A DNA stretch of 64,000 nucleotides from an uncultured Paludibaculum sp. (GTDB lineage Bacteria > Acidobacteriota > Terriglobia > Bryobacterales > Bryobacteraceae): assembly GCF_963665245.1 (NCBI RefSeq), contig NZ_OY762267.1, positions 4,374,001-4,438,000 of the forward strand, read 5' to 3'. The notes under the pieces were generated by a model. The model was given only the letters and a program-made list of their open reading frames with translations. It had not been told where the DNA came from and made no database searches. Numbering within the stretch: the first letter of the stretch is position 1; each line of letters starts with the position of its first letter. Of the stretch, positions 8,876 through 17,220 are shown piece by piece. The position numbers were made by a program, and so were the translations under genes.

Positions 8876-9616
8876 GCGAAGACCACGGCGGGCGGCACGA
8901 CCCGGTACCTGGTGGATGATCTCAACCCGACGGGATATGCGCAGGTGGTGGAAGAGTTGGAGGAGGGCGTCGTCCAGCGGCGCTACGCCTATGGGCTGCG
9001 GAGGATCACCGAAACGGAGTCGGTCAGCGGGAGTTGGGCGACCCACTGGTACGGCTACGATGGCGAAGGTCATGTGCGGGCGCTAACAGATGCGACGGGC
9101 ACCGTCACGGACACCTACGACTACGATGCGTTCGGGAACGTAGTGGGCTCGACTGGAACCACGCCGAACGCGTACCGGTATCGCGGGGAACAGTGGGACG
9201 CCGATCTTGGCCTCTACTACTTGAGGGCTCGTTGGTACAACCCGGCGACCGGCCGGTTCCTGTCGCGGGATCCGCCGGACACGGGCAACAAGTACGCCTA
9301 TGCGGCGGCCGATCCGGTGAATGGGAGCGATCCGAGCGGGTTGCTGGTCAGGCAATGGGGTATTACTGTAGCAGTCGGCGAGGCGTTGTATGCCACTACC
9401 GTTCAGGTGCTTGTCTATGGTGGTGCGGCGTACGACGCCTACTTCATCGGGCGGTACACGACCGTGGGGCGTGACTTCATCTGTATTCTGAAGTCGGCAA
9501 CGTCTGCGGCCCTAGCGGTCTCGGAACTGGAGCAAGGTTACTTTGGGCGTGTACTCGATGCGTATGCGAATGGCTGTCGAGTGCCGGCATACCCCATCCC
9601 CGGATCGCCAACTTAG
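8876..9616 (+). pseudogene. RHS C-terminal cassette cut by TAG before its toxin
   Basis: From 8876 the frame carries TTRYLVDDLNPTGYAQVVEE, the complete RHS core end (RYRGEQWD, LGLYYLRARWY, GRFLSRDPPD, DPSGLL) and the recurrent segment ending YANGCRV. It is near-identical to the equivalent part of the long RHS gene but lacks the YD-repeat body, so it is a displaced C-terminal cassette. It stops at TAG 9614-9616; the same frame then continues open through a proline/lysine-rich linker into a NucA/NucB-type toxin. ATGs at 8795 and 8873 could start a short product. Confidence 0.8.
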
Positions 9617-10063
9617 CTGCCGCGCTCGGGACCAACCAGCAGGCCAAAGGCGCCAATTGATCAGAACTCGAAGCCGAAACCGCGCCGACCGGACAACTGT
9701 CCGGACCGGATGCCGGAGCACCATATCGCCTCTCAACCGAACTACGAAATCTGGAAGGCCCGGATTGAGGCGCTAAGCAGTGGGTATCCTAGTGTCTTGA
9801 CGGTTTGCCGGGTTTGCGCATCGACGAACAGAGATGCCTGGAATACTTACAGAAGAACGCGGCCGGATCTCGTGTCAGCATCCAAGGAAGAGATAGATGA
9901 GTACCCGTATGCGACAACCGTGGAAGGAGGAATCGTCGGAGGAGTGTATCCTTTCCTGAAACGTGTGAACGCGCGCCAGAACGGGAGTGAGGGAAGATCA
10001 TGGGGTTGGTCGATCTTTGGCGTCCCCGATGGTTGCCGTGTTCGAATTGTGATCGATCCGTGA
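9617..10063 (+). pseudogene. RHS toxin tip, NucA/NucB-type DNase, severed by one stop
   Basis: In frame with the RHS cassette upstream but after its TAG, the sequence reads a Pro/Lys/Arg-rich linker (PTSRPKAPIDQNSKPKP) and then a domain with E-I-D-E-Y-P-Y-A-T-T-V-E-G-G, the signature of NucA/NucB deoxyribonucleases (DEYPxAxTxEGG), ending CRVRIVIDP. Reinitiation at ATG 9710 could give a 117-residue product holding the whole catalytic motif. A SUKH immunity gene follows 32 nt later. A single base change would restore a full RHS-toxin fusion. Confidence 0.65.
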
Positions 10064-10095
10064 CGAGAGCCACTGTATGCGATGGAGAGTTGGTT

Positions 10096-10686
10096 ATGAC
10101 GAGACACGAAATTGAAATATTCCTCAGCGAGGTGAACAGGTGGATCTTGCAGCGTGCCGATCTGGACTACGTTCGATCTGAGCTGCCGGCAAATGTATTG
10201 GAGACGAACTGGCTTGGGGCTCCGCCCGCCACGGAGGCGGACATCCTCGAAGTAGAGAGTCGCTTAGGCCTATTGTTGCCTCCAAGTTATAAAGACTTCG
10301 TCAGGGTAAGCAACGGTTTTCTCTGCATTTCACCAATTCTTGGGCCATTATTGCCCACGACAGAAGTGACATGGTTTCGCGAGAGGAATCAAGAGATCAT
10401 TGACTCGTGGCTAGAAGATAATCAGGATGATTTAATATCCGATGAGGAGTATCTGACCTACGGGGAGGAGCAGTGGAGAAGTCGGACGAGATTCGGCTAT
10501 CTGCAACACGCCATCGCCATAACCGGGCCAGGGGACCCGGTCATTCTTCTGAATCCAAAAGTCACTTTTTGTGACGGAGAATGGGAGGTGTGGAGCTTTG
10601 GTACGCTTCATGCTGGTGCCAAGCGATTCCAGTCTCTTGGCGCCGCGCTTCTGGCTCACGTCTTGGAGATAGCGCTCTGGAAGTGA
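10096..10686 (+). CDS. SMI1/KNR4 (SUKH) immunity protein
   Basis: A 196-residue protein with the SUKH signature: W-L-G-A-P-P-A-T-E-A-D-I near residue 40, E-x-R-L-G-L-L-L-P-P-S-Y-K-D-F-V and S-N-G-F at 55-75, and a C-terminal V-W-S-F-G segment. SUKH proteins are common immunity proteins for nuclease toxins, which fits the NucA/NucB tip immediately upstream. ATG at 10096 is chosen because GGAGAG lies 6-7 nt upstream; an in-frame ATG at 10000 would overlap the toxin coding region. The gene is intact. Confidence 0.75.
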   Translation: MTRHEIEIFLSEVNRWILQRADLDYVRSELPANVLETNWLGAPPATEADILEVESRLGLLLPPSYKDFVRVSNGFLCISPILGPLLPTTEVTWFRERNQEIIDSWLEDNQDDLISDEEYLTYGEEQWRSRTRFGYLQHAIAITGPGDPVILLNPKVTFCDGEWEVWSFGTLHAGAKRFQSLGAALLAHVLEIALWK

Positions 10687-10912
10687 GCCACGGCGATCGG
10701 ATGTGAGTTGCATACGCTCGCCGCGGCGCCGCAGGAGCTTCGTACCGGCGCCATGCTGATGATAACGGTCGTACTGCGGCGTTCAAAATGATGAACGCGA
10801 CTGGAAGAGACTGGAAGAGAGAGGGAGATGCCGGCCGGCGCGGTTGCATCAATAGTGGCGTATGGCGCGGCTGGATTGAAGGCTTTGGGTCTGCGGACTG
10901 TTCGAGGTCAAT

Positions 10913-11227
10913 ATGATACCAGCCAGGATCTACGTCGATTGGGATGATCAAACCGCAGATGGTCGGGTATGGCTGGACGTTTCCGGTGCGTTGGCGGTCC
11001 TGCGGCTCCTTCCCATTCAACCATTCTCTGGGATGGAAGTCGTCCTCTATTGGGATCCAACTGACCCCGATTTCGTCTTCGAGATGGATGCGGTATTGGA
11101 GCGCGACGATTCATCGGGAAGATGGTTGGCCCGCTCTGTGGAAGGCACGACGCGGACTATCCCGAAACGCACAATAATCAGCAACCGAAGCCGTTCGCCT
11201 GGACTGCCAGCGTGGCCAAGATCCTAG
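10913..11227 (+). CDS. Small immunity-like protein, paralogue 1
   Basis: A 104-residue protein with ARIYVDWDDQTADGRVWL at the N-terminus, GMEVVLYWDPTDPDFVFEMD in the middle and ARSVEGTTRTIPKR near the end. It is clearly paralogous to 11546-11815. Both lie among toxin tips in an immunity position, so an antidote role is inferred; I do not recognise a named family. The upstream 10687-10912 has no clear gene. Its last 15 residues have no counterpart in the paralogue and may come from sequence beyond a lost stop. Confidence 0.5.
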   Translation: MIPARIYVDWDDQTADGRVWLDVSGALAVLRLLPIQPFSGMEVVLYWDPTDPDFVFEMDAVLERDDSSGRWLARSVEGTTRTIPKRTIISNRSRSPGLPAWPRS

Positions 11228-11279
11228 AGAAGCTCAGTCATTGTAAAGCTATTTTAGAGACACTACACTAGTACCTGGG

Positions 11280-11545
11280 CTCTACGGCTTCTCGGTGCAG
11301 CATCAACCAGGAAAGACCATTGAGGAGCTGGCGCGGGCGGGCAACTTTCGTAACGGGAACATATGCGTGACGACAATCGAGAGTCTCCTTGCGGTGGGCT
11401 CCCCTATAGCGGGATTGGTGAAGAGTCCGGGGCTAGCTTACCCTCGGACTGTGGCGATATTCCCGCACCCATGACTCCTGAAGCGGACCAGGCACTTCGA
11501 ACAATTTTCACAGTCATGCCCAATCCAGCGCGAGCAGCAAGATAA
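11280..11545 (+). pseudogene. Orphan frameshifted toxin-tip fragment
   Basis: One frame reads GFSVQHQPGKTIEELARAGN, then NICVTTIESLLAVGS and YPRTVAIFPHP; the continuation (PMTPEADQALRTIF, VMPNPARAAR) is in the next frame, so there is a frameshift near 11470. The G-x-S-V-Q-x-x-P-G-(K/R)-T-(I/V)-x-E-L start and M-P-N-P-A end resemble short C-terminal domains seen at RHS and WXG-type toxin ends. No RHS core precedes it and its last bases run directly into the start of the following gene. Biochemical role unknown. Confidence 0.45.
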
Positions 11546-11815
11546 ATGCGACCAAGGATCTTTGCCGATTGGAATTCACAAACAGAAGATGGCCGAGTGT
11601 GGCTTCAACATCCTAGGTCCAAGACAGACGTCGAGTCAACGCTAGACGAATTGGTCCGCGGAATGGACATCATTCTGTACTGGGATCCGGAAGACCCTGA
11701 TTACCTCTATGAGATGGATGCAGTGCTGGATATGCACGAGCAAGTCGAGGTGTGGGTTGCCCGTCCCATCGAAGGTACGGAACGGAACATTCCGAAACCG
11801 AAAAGCGGCGAGTAA
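11546..11815 (+). CDS. Small immunity-like protein, paralogue 2
   Basis: An 89-residue protein beginning PRIFADWNSQTEDGRVWLQ with GMDIILYWDPEDPDYLYEMD and ARPIEGTERNIPK, collinear with 10913-11227 at about half of positions. It starts one base after the orphan tip ends, as expected for a toxin-immunity pair. Its stop codon sits at 11813-11815, and RHS sequence identical to the long gene starts at 11817, so a recombination joint lies exactly at the gene's end. The immunity function is inferred from position. Confidence 0.5.
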   Translation: MRPRIFADWNSQTEDGRVWLQHPRSKTDVESTLDELVRGMDIILYWDPEDPDYLYEMDAVLDMHEQVEVWVARPIEGTERNIPKPKSGE

Positions 11816-11817
11816 AC

Positions 11818-12459
11818 GACGCGCAGAACCGGGTCGCCACCGTGGTGGACCGGCGCCAGGCGGCGGGCCTCGATACAACCGTTTACACGTACGACGCCCC
11901 CGGCAATCAGGCAACGGTGACCTACGGCAACGGGGTTCAGCAGACGTTCCCTTACGATGCTGTGAATCGGCTGACGCAGGCTCCGCTGTTGAAGGGCGCT
12001 ACGCAGTTCCGGAGCTTTAGCTACGGCCGTGCAGCGACGGGCCACATTCTGTCGGTCACGGAGAGCTCGGGCCGCTCGGCAACTTATGGTTTCGATAATG
12101 CATGGCGGTTGACAAGCGAAGCGGTTGCATCCGACCCGGCTGGCGGCAATGGCTTGCTGAACTTTGGGCTGGATCCGGCGAACAACCGGTTGTCGCTGGC
12201 CTCGACGTTGAGCGGCATCCTGGCTCAGTCGTTCAGCTACAACGCGAACGACCAGATCAATGGTGAGACCTACGACAACAACGGCAACACGTTGACATCG
12301 GGCGGCAAGACCTATAGCTGGGATTTCGAGAACCGGCTGAAGTCGTTCAATGGCGGCGCCGTGACGATGGTGTACGACGGCGACGGCGCCCGGGTGGCGA
12401 AGACCACGGCCGGTGGCACGACCCGGTACCTGGTGGATGATCTCAACCCAACGGGCTAG
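11818..12459 (+). pseudogene. RHS fragment duplicated from the long RHS gene, ends at nonsense codon
   Basis: Nearly base-for-base identical to 5128-5770 of the long RHS gene (AQNRVATVVDRRQAAGLDTT onward to YLVDDLNPTG), with only a handful of differences by eye. At 12457-12459 TAG replaces the TAC (Tyr) of T-G-Y-A-Q-V-V-E-E; downstream the same frame stays open. The high identity indicates a recent duplication or ongoing gene conversion. In-frame translation would start from ATG 11752 inside the preceding gene. Confidence 0.8.
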
Positions 12460-12465
12460 GCCCAG

Positions 12466-14190
12466 GTGGTGGAAGAGATCTCCGGCGGCGCGGTTCAGAG
12501 GCGGTACGCGTATGGGCCGCGGAGGATCAGCGAGACGCAGTTGCTCGATGGTACCTGGACGTCCCATTGGTACGGCTATGACGGCGAAGGACACGTGCGG
12601 AGTCTGACGGAGGCGACGGGCGCCGTCACGGACACCCACGACTACGATGCGTTCGGGAACGTGGTGGGCTCGGCGGGAACCACGCCGAACGCGTATCGGT
12701 ATCGCGGGGAACAGTGGGACGCCGATCTTGGCCTCTACTACTTGAGGGCTCGTTGGTACAACCCGGCGACCGGCCGGTTCCTGTCGCGGGATCCGCCGGA
12801 CACGGGCAACAAGTACGCCTACGCGGCGGCGGATCCGGTGAATGGGAGCGATCCCACGGGGATGTTTGCCGAGTATGGAATCTTGAGCAAGAACTCTGAC
12901 GCGGCCGCGGCAACCGCACCTTTCGAAGCGACAGTTGTCGAGACGGCAGAAGGAACGGGAACGGTCACAAAAGCCGGCGCAGATGTCTTGTGCATCCTAA
13001 GGGCAGCCGGATCGCTGCTAGAGTCGGCCATTGTCTTTGCGATGTCGGTCGAGACAGGAGCAATGCCGGTCACTGTTCACGATGGCGCATGCCTGTACTT
13101 GACTGTGGCCTTCCCAATGCCCGTGAATCCATTTGGTCCGGATCAAGATCCAGGTCGGCGCCATGAAGATCGACCGCAGTCACGACGACCTAACGACGAT
13201 GAGGACAGCCGACGCTATAACGGGCATGTGTATGAAGTGGGAATCTATGAAGAGCTCAAGAAGGTGGAGCGCGATGAATCCTGGTTAGGAGCACCTATGG
13301 CAGATGAAAATGAGTTTGACTTGGCGAAGAGAGCGAAGCTCTTGCATCGGCTCGGGATCGCAACGTTGCCGGCGATCTGGCTGCGTCCATACACGCAATC
13401 CGGTGTGGCGCCGACGGCGAGCAAAATCGGCGGGTTGATTGCGTGGCCGGATAAGGTTCCTTGGCCTGTGTGCAACGGTACCGACGCGTCGCTGAGCGAT
13501 GGAGACGTTCAGAACGACTTCTTCGTTCCTCTTGCTCAGTTTCGCAGAGATGAGTACTCCGAGATTCGGTTCCCAGGTGATTCAAGCATTCTCCAAATAC
13601 TCTGGTGTCCACGTCTTCATGAAGACTCCAACCCAGCCCACGGACTGCTTGGCCCCAAAATACAGATCTTCTGGCACAGGCTCGAGGACCTTCGACCTCA
13701 CGTTAACCCAACTCCTCGGTGCGCTAATCCCTACTTATTGCCAAATGAGTGCGGGCTACGGCCTCTTCAACTGGACGATGCGCTTCCGTGGTGGTTGTTG
13801 AACACTCAGCAGCAGGCCGATATTGAGGCGTATCAACAGACATTGTGGCGTACCCCGGATACTGGAGGTCGGTACAGGGATCTGTATTTGTCCAATCTTG
13901 GGACGATTCCAGGCACGAAGCTCCTTGGCTGTTCCAATGAACAGGATGAGTTTGTGAACCGAACCTGTGCTTGCGGTCGCCTGATGGGACATCTTCTCAG
14001 TGTCGGATCGACAGAAGTTGATCCCAGCAATGGGGAATGGTATCGGAGATATGGTCCAGAATTGAAAAGCGAACACACACACCGTGCGGTTACCCCCATT
14101 GGTCTGGATCTACTTGACGGCTCTGTGCAGATTTTCTACTGCGAGACTTGTCCACATCGACCCATCGCCACTCAGTGGATTAACGGGTAG
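12466..14190 (+). CDS. RHS core end fused in frame to DUF1963-like immunity domain
   Basis: A 574-residue frame (GTG start at 12466, or continuous with the upstream RHS fragment if the TAG is ignored). Residues 1-130 are the RHS core end (RYRGEQWD, GRFLSRDPPD, DPTGMF). Residues 135-245 are a diverged version of the pre-toxin segment (GADVLCILRAAG) and a charged linker. Residues 246-275 look like the start of an HNH-type RHS toxin (GHVYEVGIYEELKK), which is cut off. From Met278 (13297) the rest resembles DUF1963/YwqG-type proteins (GGLIAWPDKVPWPVC, ILQILWCPRLHED, GPKIQIFWH). A deletion seems to have removed the toxin body and fused shell end to antidote. The immunity part could also start on its own at ATG 13297. 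Confidence 0.6.
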   Translation: MVEEISGGAVQRRYAYGPRRISETQLLDGTWTSHWYGYDGEGHVRSLTEATGAVTDTHDYDAFGNVVGSAGTTPNAYRYRGEQWDADLGLYYLRARWYNPATGRFLSRDPPDTGNKYAYAAADPVNGSDPTGMFAEYGILSKNSDAAAATAPFEATVVETAEGTGTVTKAGADVLCILRAAGSLLESAIVFAMSVETGAMPVTVHDGACLYLTVAFPMPVNPFGPDQDPGRRHEDRPQSRRPNDDEDSRRYNGHVYEVGIYEELKKVERDESWLGAPMADENEFDLAKRAKLLHRLGIATLPAIWLRPYTQSGVAPTASKIGGLIAWPDKVPWPVCNGTDASLSDGDVQNDFFVPLAQFRRDEYSEIRFPGDSSILQILWCPRLHEDSNPAHGLLGPKIQIFWHRLEDLRPHVNPTPRCANPYLLPNECGLRPLQLDDALPWWLLNTQQQADIEAYQQTLWRTPDTGGRYRDLYLSNLGTIPGTKLLGCSNEQDEFVNRTCACGRLMGHLLSVGSTEVDPSNGEWYRRYGPELKSEHTHRAVTPIGLDLLDGSVQIFYCETCPHRPIATQWING

Positions 14191-14442
14191 AGGCCAGCCG
14201 CCGGTAGCGGAGCATGTCAACTGGGCTCGCTCTACAGCTTCAGCGCGGTCTTGACAGGCTTTTTCCAGGTCTCGGCCGCGGGCGCGGCTACGTTTATCGT
14301 CGCGAGTGACGACGTCTTCGGCGTCGGCAGCGGTGATCGCCAACATAGCTGGCCACGCGGACCCAAGAACCCTCCGCCACCTCCTCAAGACCTGGGCTGA
14401 CCGGAAGATCGAGGGAAGGTCCTCCGAAGCTCCTCAGCGTGT

Positions 14443-14806
14443 CCCTCTTGCGGCCATGCCTTCGTGTCTCCGTCGAGGAGCTCACCACAGACGGATCCCC
14501 CGCGACGTACCCCCCTATCTACGCGCCTTCCGTCCGCGAATAGATGACCGCCCCAGGATCTCCGCACCCCCGCCCCGACCCACGCCAGGAAGAACTGAAG
14601 GAGGCGCCGGCCGACGATAACACGGTCCCGTCAACCGTTCAGGCCGCCGCCCCGAAATCCCAGCTTCTCTCCCATTTTCGACCTCCAACCGGCTCCAGTT
14701 CACCGGCTCGACAAATATCTTCGCAATGGAATCAGGCGCTTGCGGCTGGACGCCGCCAAAACGCTTGCTTCGGTCGTGTACAACTCACAGCGAGGTGAGA
14801 AAGATG
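14443..14806 (+). repeat. 364-bp dispersed repeat, copy 2
   Basis: Gap-free match of 8512-8875, including the 24-bp sequence at 14703-14726 and the terminal CTCACAGCGAGGTGAGAA. Copy 1 leads into an RHS cassette; copy 2 leads, 120 bp further on, into the 102-bp tandem repeat tract. The remainder of the gene-free interval 14191-14925 (14191-14442 and 14807-14925) holds nothing that I recognise. Confidence 0.85.
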
Positions 14807-14925
14807 CGCGACGGTACAGGAACAGCGATCCGGTGGGCCCACCCACCGGTCGACTCAAGGCGGCTTGACAGAGTGTACGCCCAAAATCCAGACAGCGACC
14901 GCCGCACCATTCGGGAGATCCCCGC

Positions 14926-15888
14926 ATGACCGTCCCCTCGGCCCAAACCACCGCCGCGGGGGGATCAAAGCCAACGGTGACCAGCCCGGAAACCACCAGG
15001 CAAGCCCCGACCATACGCCTTGCCCCCAGAACCACAGCACCCGCCCAATCCCGCTCTGCAGGGGGATCAAAGCCAACGTCAGCCAGCTCGGAAACCACCA
15101 GGCAAACCCCGACTATGCGTCTCACTCCAAGGGTCACGGCACCCGCGCAATCCCGCGCTACCGGGGGATCAAAGCCAACGCCGGCCAGTTCGGAAATCAC
15201 CAGACCAACCTCGGCTACGCGTCTCGCCCCAAGGCCCCCGGCACCCATGCAATCCCGCGCTACCGGGGGATCAAAGCCAACGTCAGCCAGCTCGGAAACC
15301 ACCAGGCAAACCCCGACTATGCGTCTCACTCCAAGGGTCACGGCACCCGCGCAATCCCGCGCTGCGGGGGGATCAAAGCCAACGCCGGCCAGTTCGGAAA
15401 TCACCAGACCAACCTCGGCTACGCGTCTCGCCCCAAGGCCCCCGGCACCCATGCAATCCCGCGCTACCGGGGGATCAAAGCCAACGGCGGCCAGTCCGGA
15501 AACCTCCAGACCAACTTCGACTGTTGGTCTCACCCCAAGGGTCACGGCACCCGCCCAATCCCACGCTGCGGAGGGATCAAAGCCAACGGCGGCCAGTCCG
15601 GAAACCTCCAGACCAACCTCGACTGTTGGTCTCACCCCAAGGGTCACGGCACCCGCCCAATCCCGCGCTGCGGGGGGATCAAAGCCAACGTCAGCCAGCT
15701 CGGAAACCACCAGGCAAACCCCGACCATGCGTCTGGCCCCAAGCGCCACGGCACCCGCCCAATCCCGCGCCACTGGCGCAACAAACCCAACTCCCTTCGG
15801 GCATCCCACCGCCCGCCCGTCCGAGGGGACCCCGCAATCAGAGCGCTCATCTCGACGGGATAGGGCGCCTCCTGATTCACCAGACTGA
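14926..15888 (+). CDS. Possible repeat protein, 34-residue Thr/Pro/Ser-rich units
   Basis: ATG at 14926 with GGGAG about 10 nt upstream opens a 320-codon frame through the 102-bp tandem repeats, giving units of the form GGSKPT-x-ASSETTRQTPTMRL and TPRVTAPAQSRA. The composition is that of a disordered surface or linker protein. However, the repeat unit lacks stops in all three plus frames and in one minus frame, so openness is not evidence of coding, and base changes between units do not clearly favour one frame. No signal peptide or domain is seen. Confidence 0.3.
   Translation: MTVPSAQTTAAGGSKPTVTSPETTRQAPTIRLAPRTTAPAQSRSAGGSKPTSASSETTRQTPTMRLTPRVTAPAQSRATGGSKPTPASSEITRPTSATRLAPRPPAPMQSRATGGSKPTSASSETTRQTPTMRLTPRVTAPAQSRAAGGSKPTPASSEITRPTSATRLAPRPPAPMQSRATGGSKPTAASPETSRPTSTVGLTPRVTAPAQSHAAEGSKPTAASPETSRPTSTVGLTPRVTAPAQSRAAGGSKPTSASSETTRQTPTMRLAPSATAPAQSRATGATNPTPFGHPTARPSEGTPQSERSSRRDRAPPDSPD
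14963..15778. repeat. Tandem repeat, 8 units of exactly 102 bp
   Basis: The word GATCAAAGCCAACG starts units at 14963, 15065, 15167, 15269, 15371, 15473, 15575 and 15677, always 102 bp apart; a decayed ninth start is at about 15779. The units fall into types: first unit unique, then A-B-A-B (15065-15472, the second A-B pair almost identical to the first), then C-C, then an A-like unit. This shows at least one 204-bp and one 102-bp duplication. Length divisible by three keeps frames in phase. The following 15889-16122 has no recognised gene. Confidence 0.95.
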
Positions 15889-16122
15889 GCGGCACCCCCA
15901 ACCGGAAACTCGACCACCGGTTCGCCAACCAGCGTCTCGAAGGCCCTTCGCCTCGGAAATACCGGGCTGCCTCTGGCTCACCCGTGATCCACTTGATCTT
16001 TGAATCTCGAATCTTCTCCCCATCGAGAGCGGACACCCCGATGGCTACCGCGGCGTCGCAGGTACCGTTCGCGTGGGACGCCATGCTGGGGCGGGCGGCG
16101 GGCTTCGCGGGAGGTCCCTCAG

Positions 16123-17220
16123 TCAGGACTTACCGCGAGGAGCGGCGAGCACCGAGCCGTCCCGAATCTCATCCGTCGCGCGGCGGACCACCATCTCGCC
16201 GGCCTGCAGGTGCCCCAACACTTCCACGAGGTCGCCGTCCGCCGATCCCTTCGTCACGTCCACCCATTCCGCTCTCCCATTGCGGACGCGGATGACGAAC
16301 GTCCTCTCGGTCGTGGTCACCACGCTGGTCTTGGGGACCAGGAGGACCGGGCGCGTGCGCCGCACCGGCCACTTCACGGACGGATACATGCCCGGTGCCA
16401 GCGAGGCGTCGGAGTTCGACACGTCGAGCTCGACGGGCATGGTGCGCGTCTTCTGATCGAGCGAATGAGAAACGCGGGCCACTGTGCCGGCAAAGGCACG
16501 GTCAGGGAAGGCGGGTACGCGGAACTCGACCCGCGCACCGGGGGCGATCCCGCTCACATTCTGCTCCGGCACCGCGACCACCAACCGCAGGCGGACGAGT
16601 TGCTGAAGGTTGAGGAGAACGGGATCGCTGCCGGGACCGACGAGGGCGCCAGGGTGGACAAACCGCTCCGTCACAACGCCATCGAAGGAGGCCGTGATCC
16701 GCAGGTAGGAGGCGAGTTCTCTCTGGGCCTCGACGGCGGATTCCGCGGCCTGGTTGGCCCGCTGTCTCGACTGAACCAGAGCCTTCAGGGCGTCCACGCG
16801 CTTGCGGGCCAGAACCACCTCGTTGCCCGCCACCGCCCCGGGCGTTTCGGCAGCTTTGGCCATACGTTCAGCCGTGCTCTGCGCAGCGGCGAGTTCGGCT
16901 TCCGCCTGTAGCCTCTCGGACTCCGACGCCTGCAGTTTCGACTCCGCTTCAGCAATCTGGGCCTTCATCTCCGGCGCGCTGAGTTCGGCCAGCAACTGCC
17001 CCTGCTTCACGAAACTGCCACGATCGACGAGCACTCGCTCCACATAGCCGCGTACCTTCGCGTGGACATCGACATTGAGAAACGGCTGAAACTCCCCGGG
17101 CAGATCGACCGTCTGCGAGCTGGACTTGGCGACGACAGAGACGACATCGGAAGTCTGAGACCAGCCCACGGTGAGCGAGATAAGGGCGGACGCGAGGATC
17201 AGATTCTTAGTGCGCTTCAT
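16123..17220 (-). CDS. RND efflux periplasmic adaptor (HlyD/MFP family)
   Basis: 365 residues with an N-terminal signal peptide (LILASALISLTVGWS), a barrel-sandwich/lipoyl motif (VRGYVERVLVDRGSFVKQGQLLAELSAPE), a long alpha-hairpin (about 95-175), the returning lipoyl half (ITASFDGVVTERFVHPGALVG) and beta-barrel and membrane-proximal domains. Adaptors bridge the inner-membrane RND pump to the TolC channel. It is the last gene of the operon and its start overlaps the permease stop by 14 bp. Substrate cannot be told from sequence. Confidence 0.9.
   Translation of the reverse strand: MKRTKNLILASALISLTVGWSQTSDVVSVVAKSSSQTVDLPGEFQPFLNVDVHAKVRGYVERVLVDRGSFVKQGQLLAELSAPEMKAQIAEAESKLQASESERLQAEAELAAAQSTAERMAKAAETPGAVAGNEVVLARKRVDALKALVQSRQRANQAAESAVEAQRELASYLRITASFDGVVTERFVHPGALVGPGSDPVLLNLQQLVRLRLVVAVPEQNVSGIAPGARVEFRVPAFPDRAFAGTVARVSHSLDQKTRTMPVELDVSNSDASLAPGMYPSVKWPVRRTRPVLLVPKTSVVTTTERTFVIRVRNGRAEWVDVTKGSADGDLVEVLGHLQAGEMVVRRATDEIRDGSVLAAPRGKS

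Noticed and set aside
14963..15778. CRISPR-like array
   Set aside because: The whole 102-bp unit repeats with no unique spacers, and no cas gene is nearby.
14700..15917. Long minus-strand reading frame of 405 codons through the tandem repeats (units such as GFDPPAARDWAGAV)
   Set aside because: The 102-bp unit simply lacks stops in this frame; no ribosome site or family resemblance, and it also crosses the dispersed repeat and its flanks.
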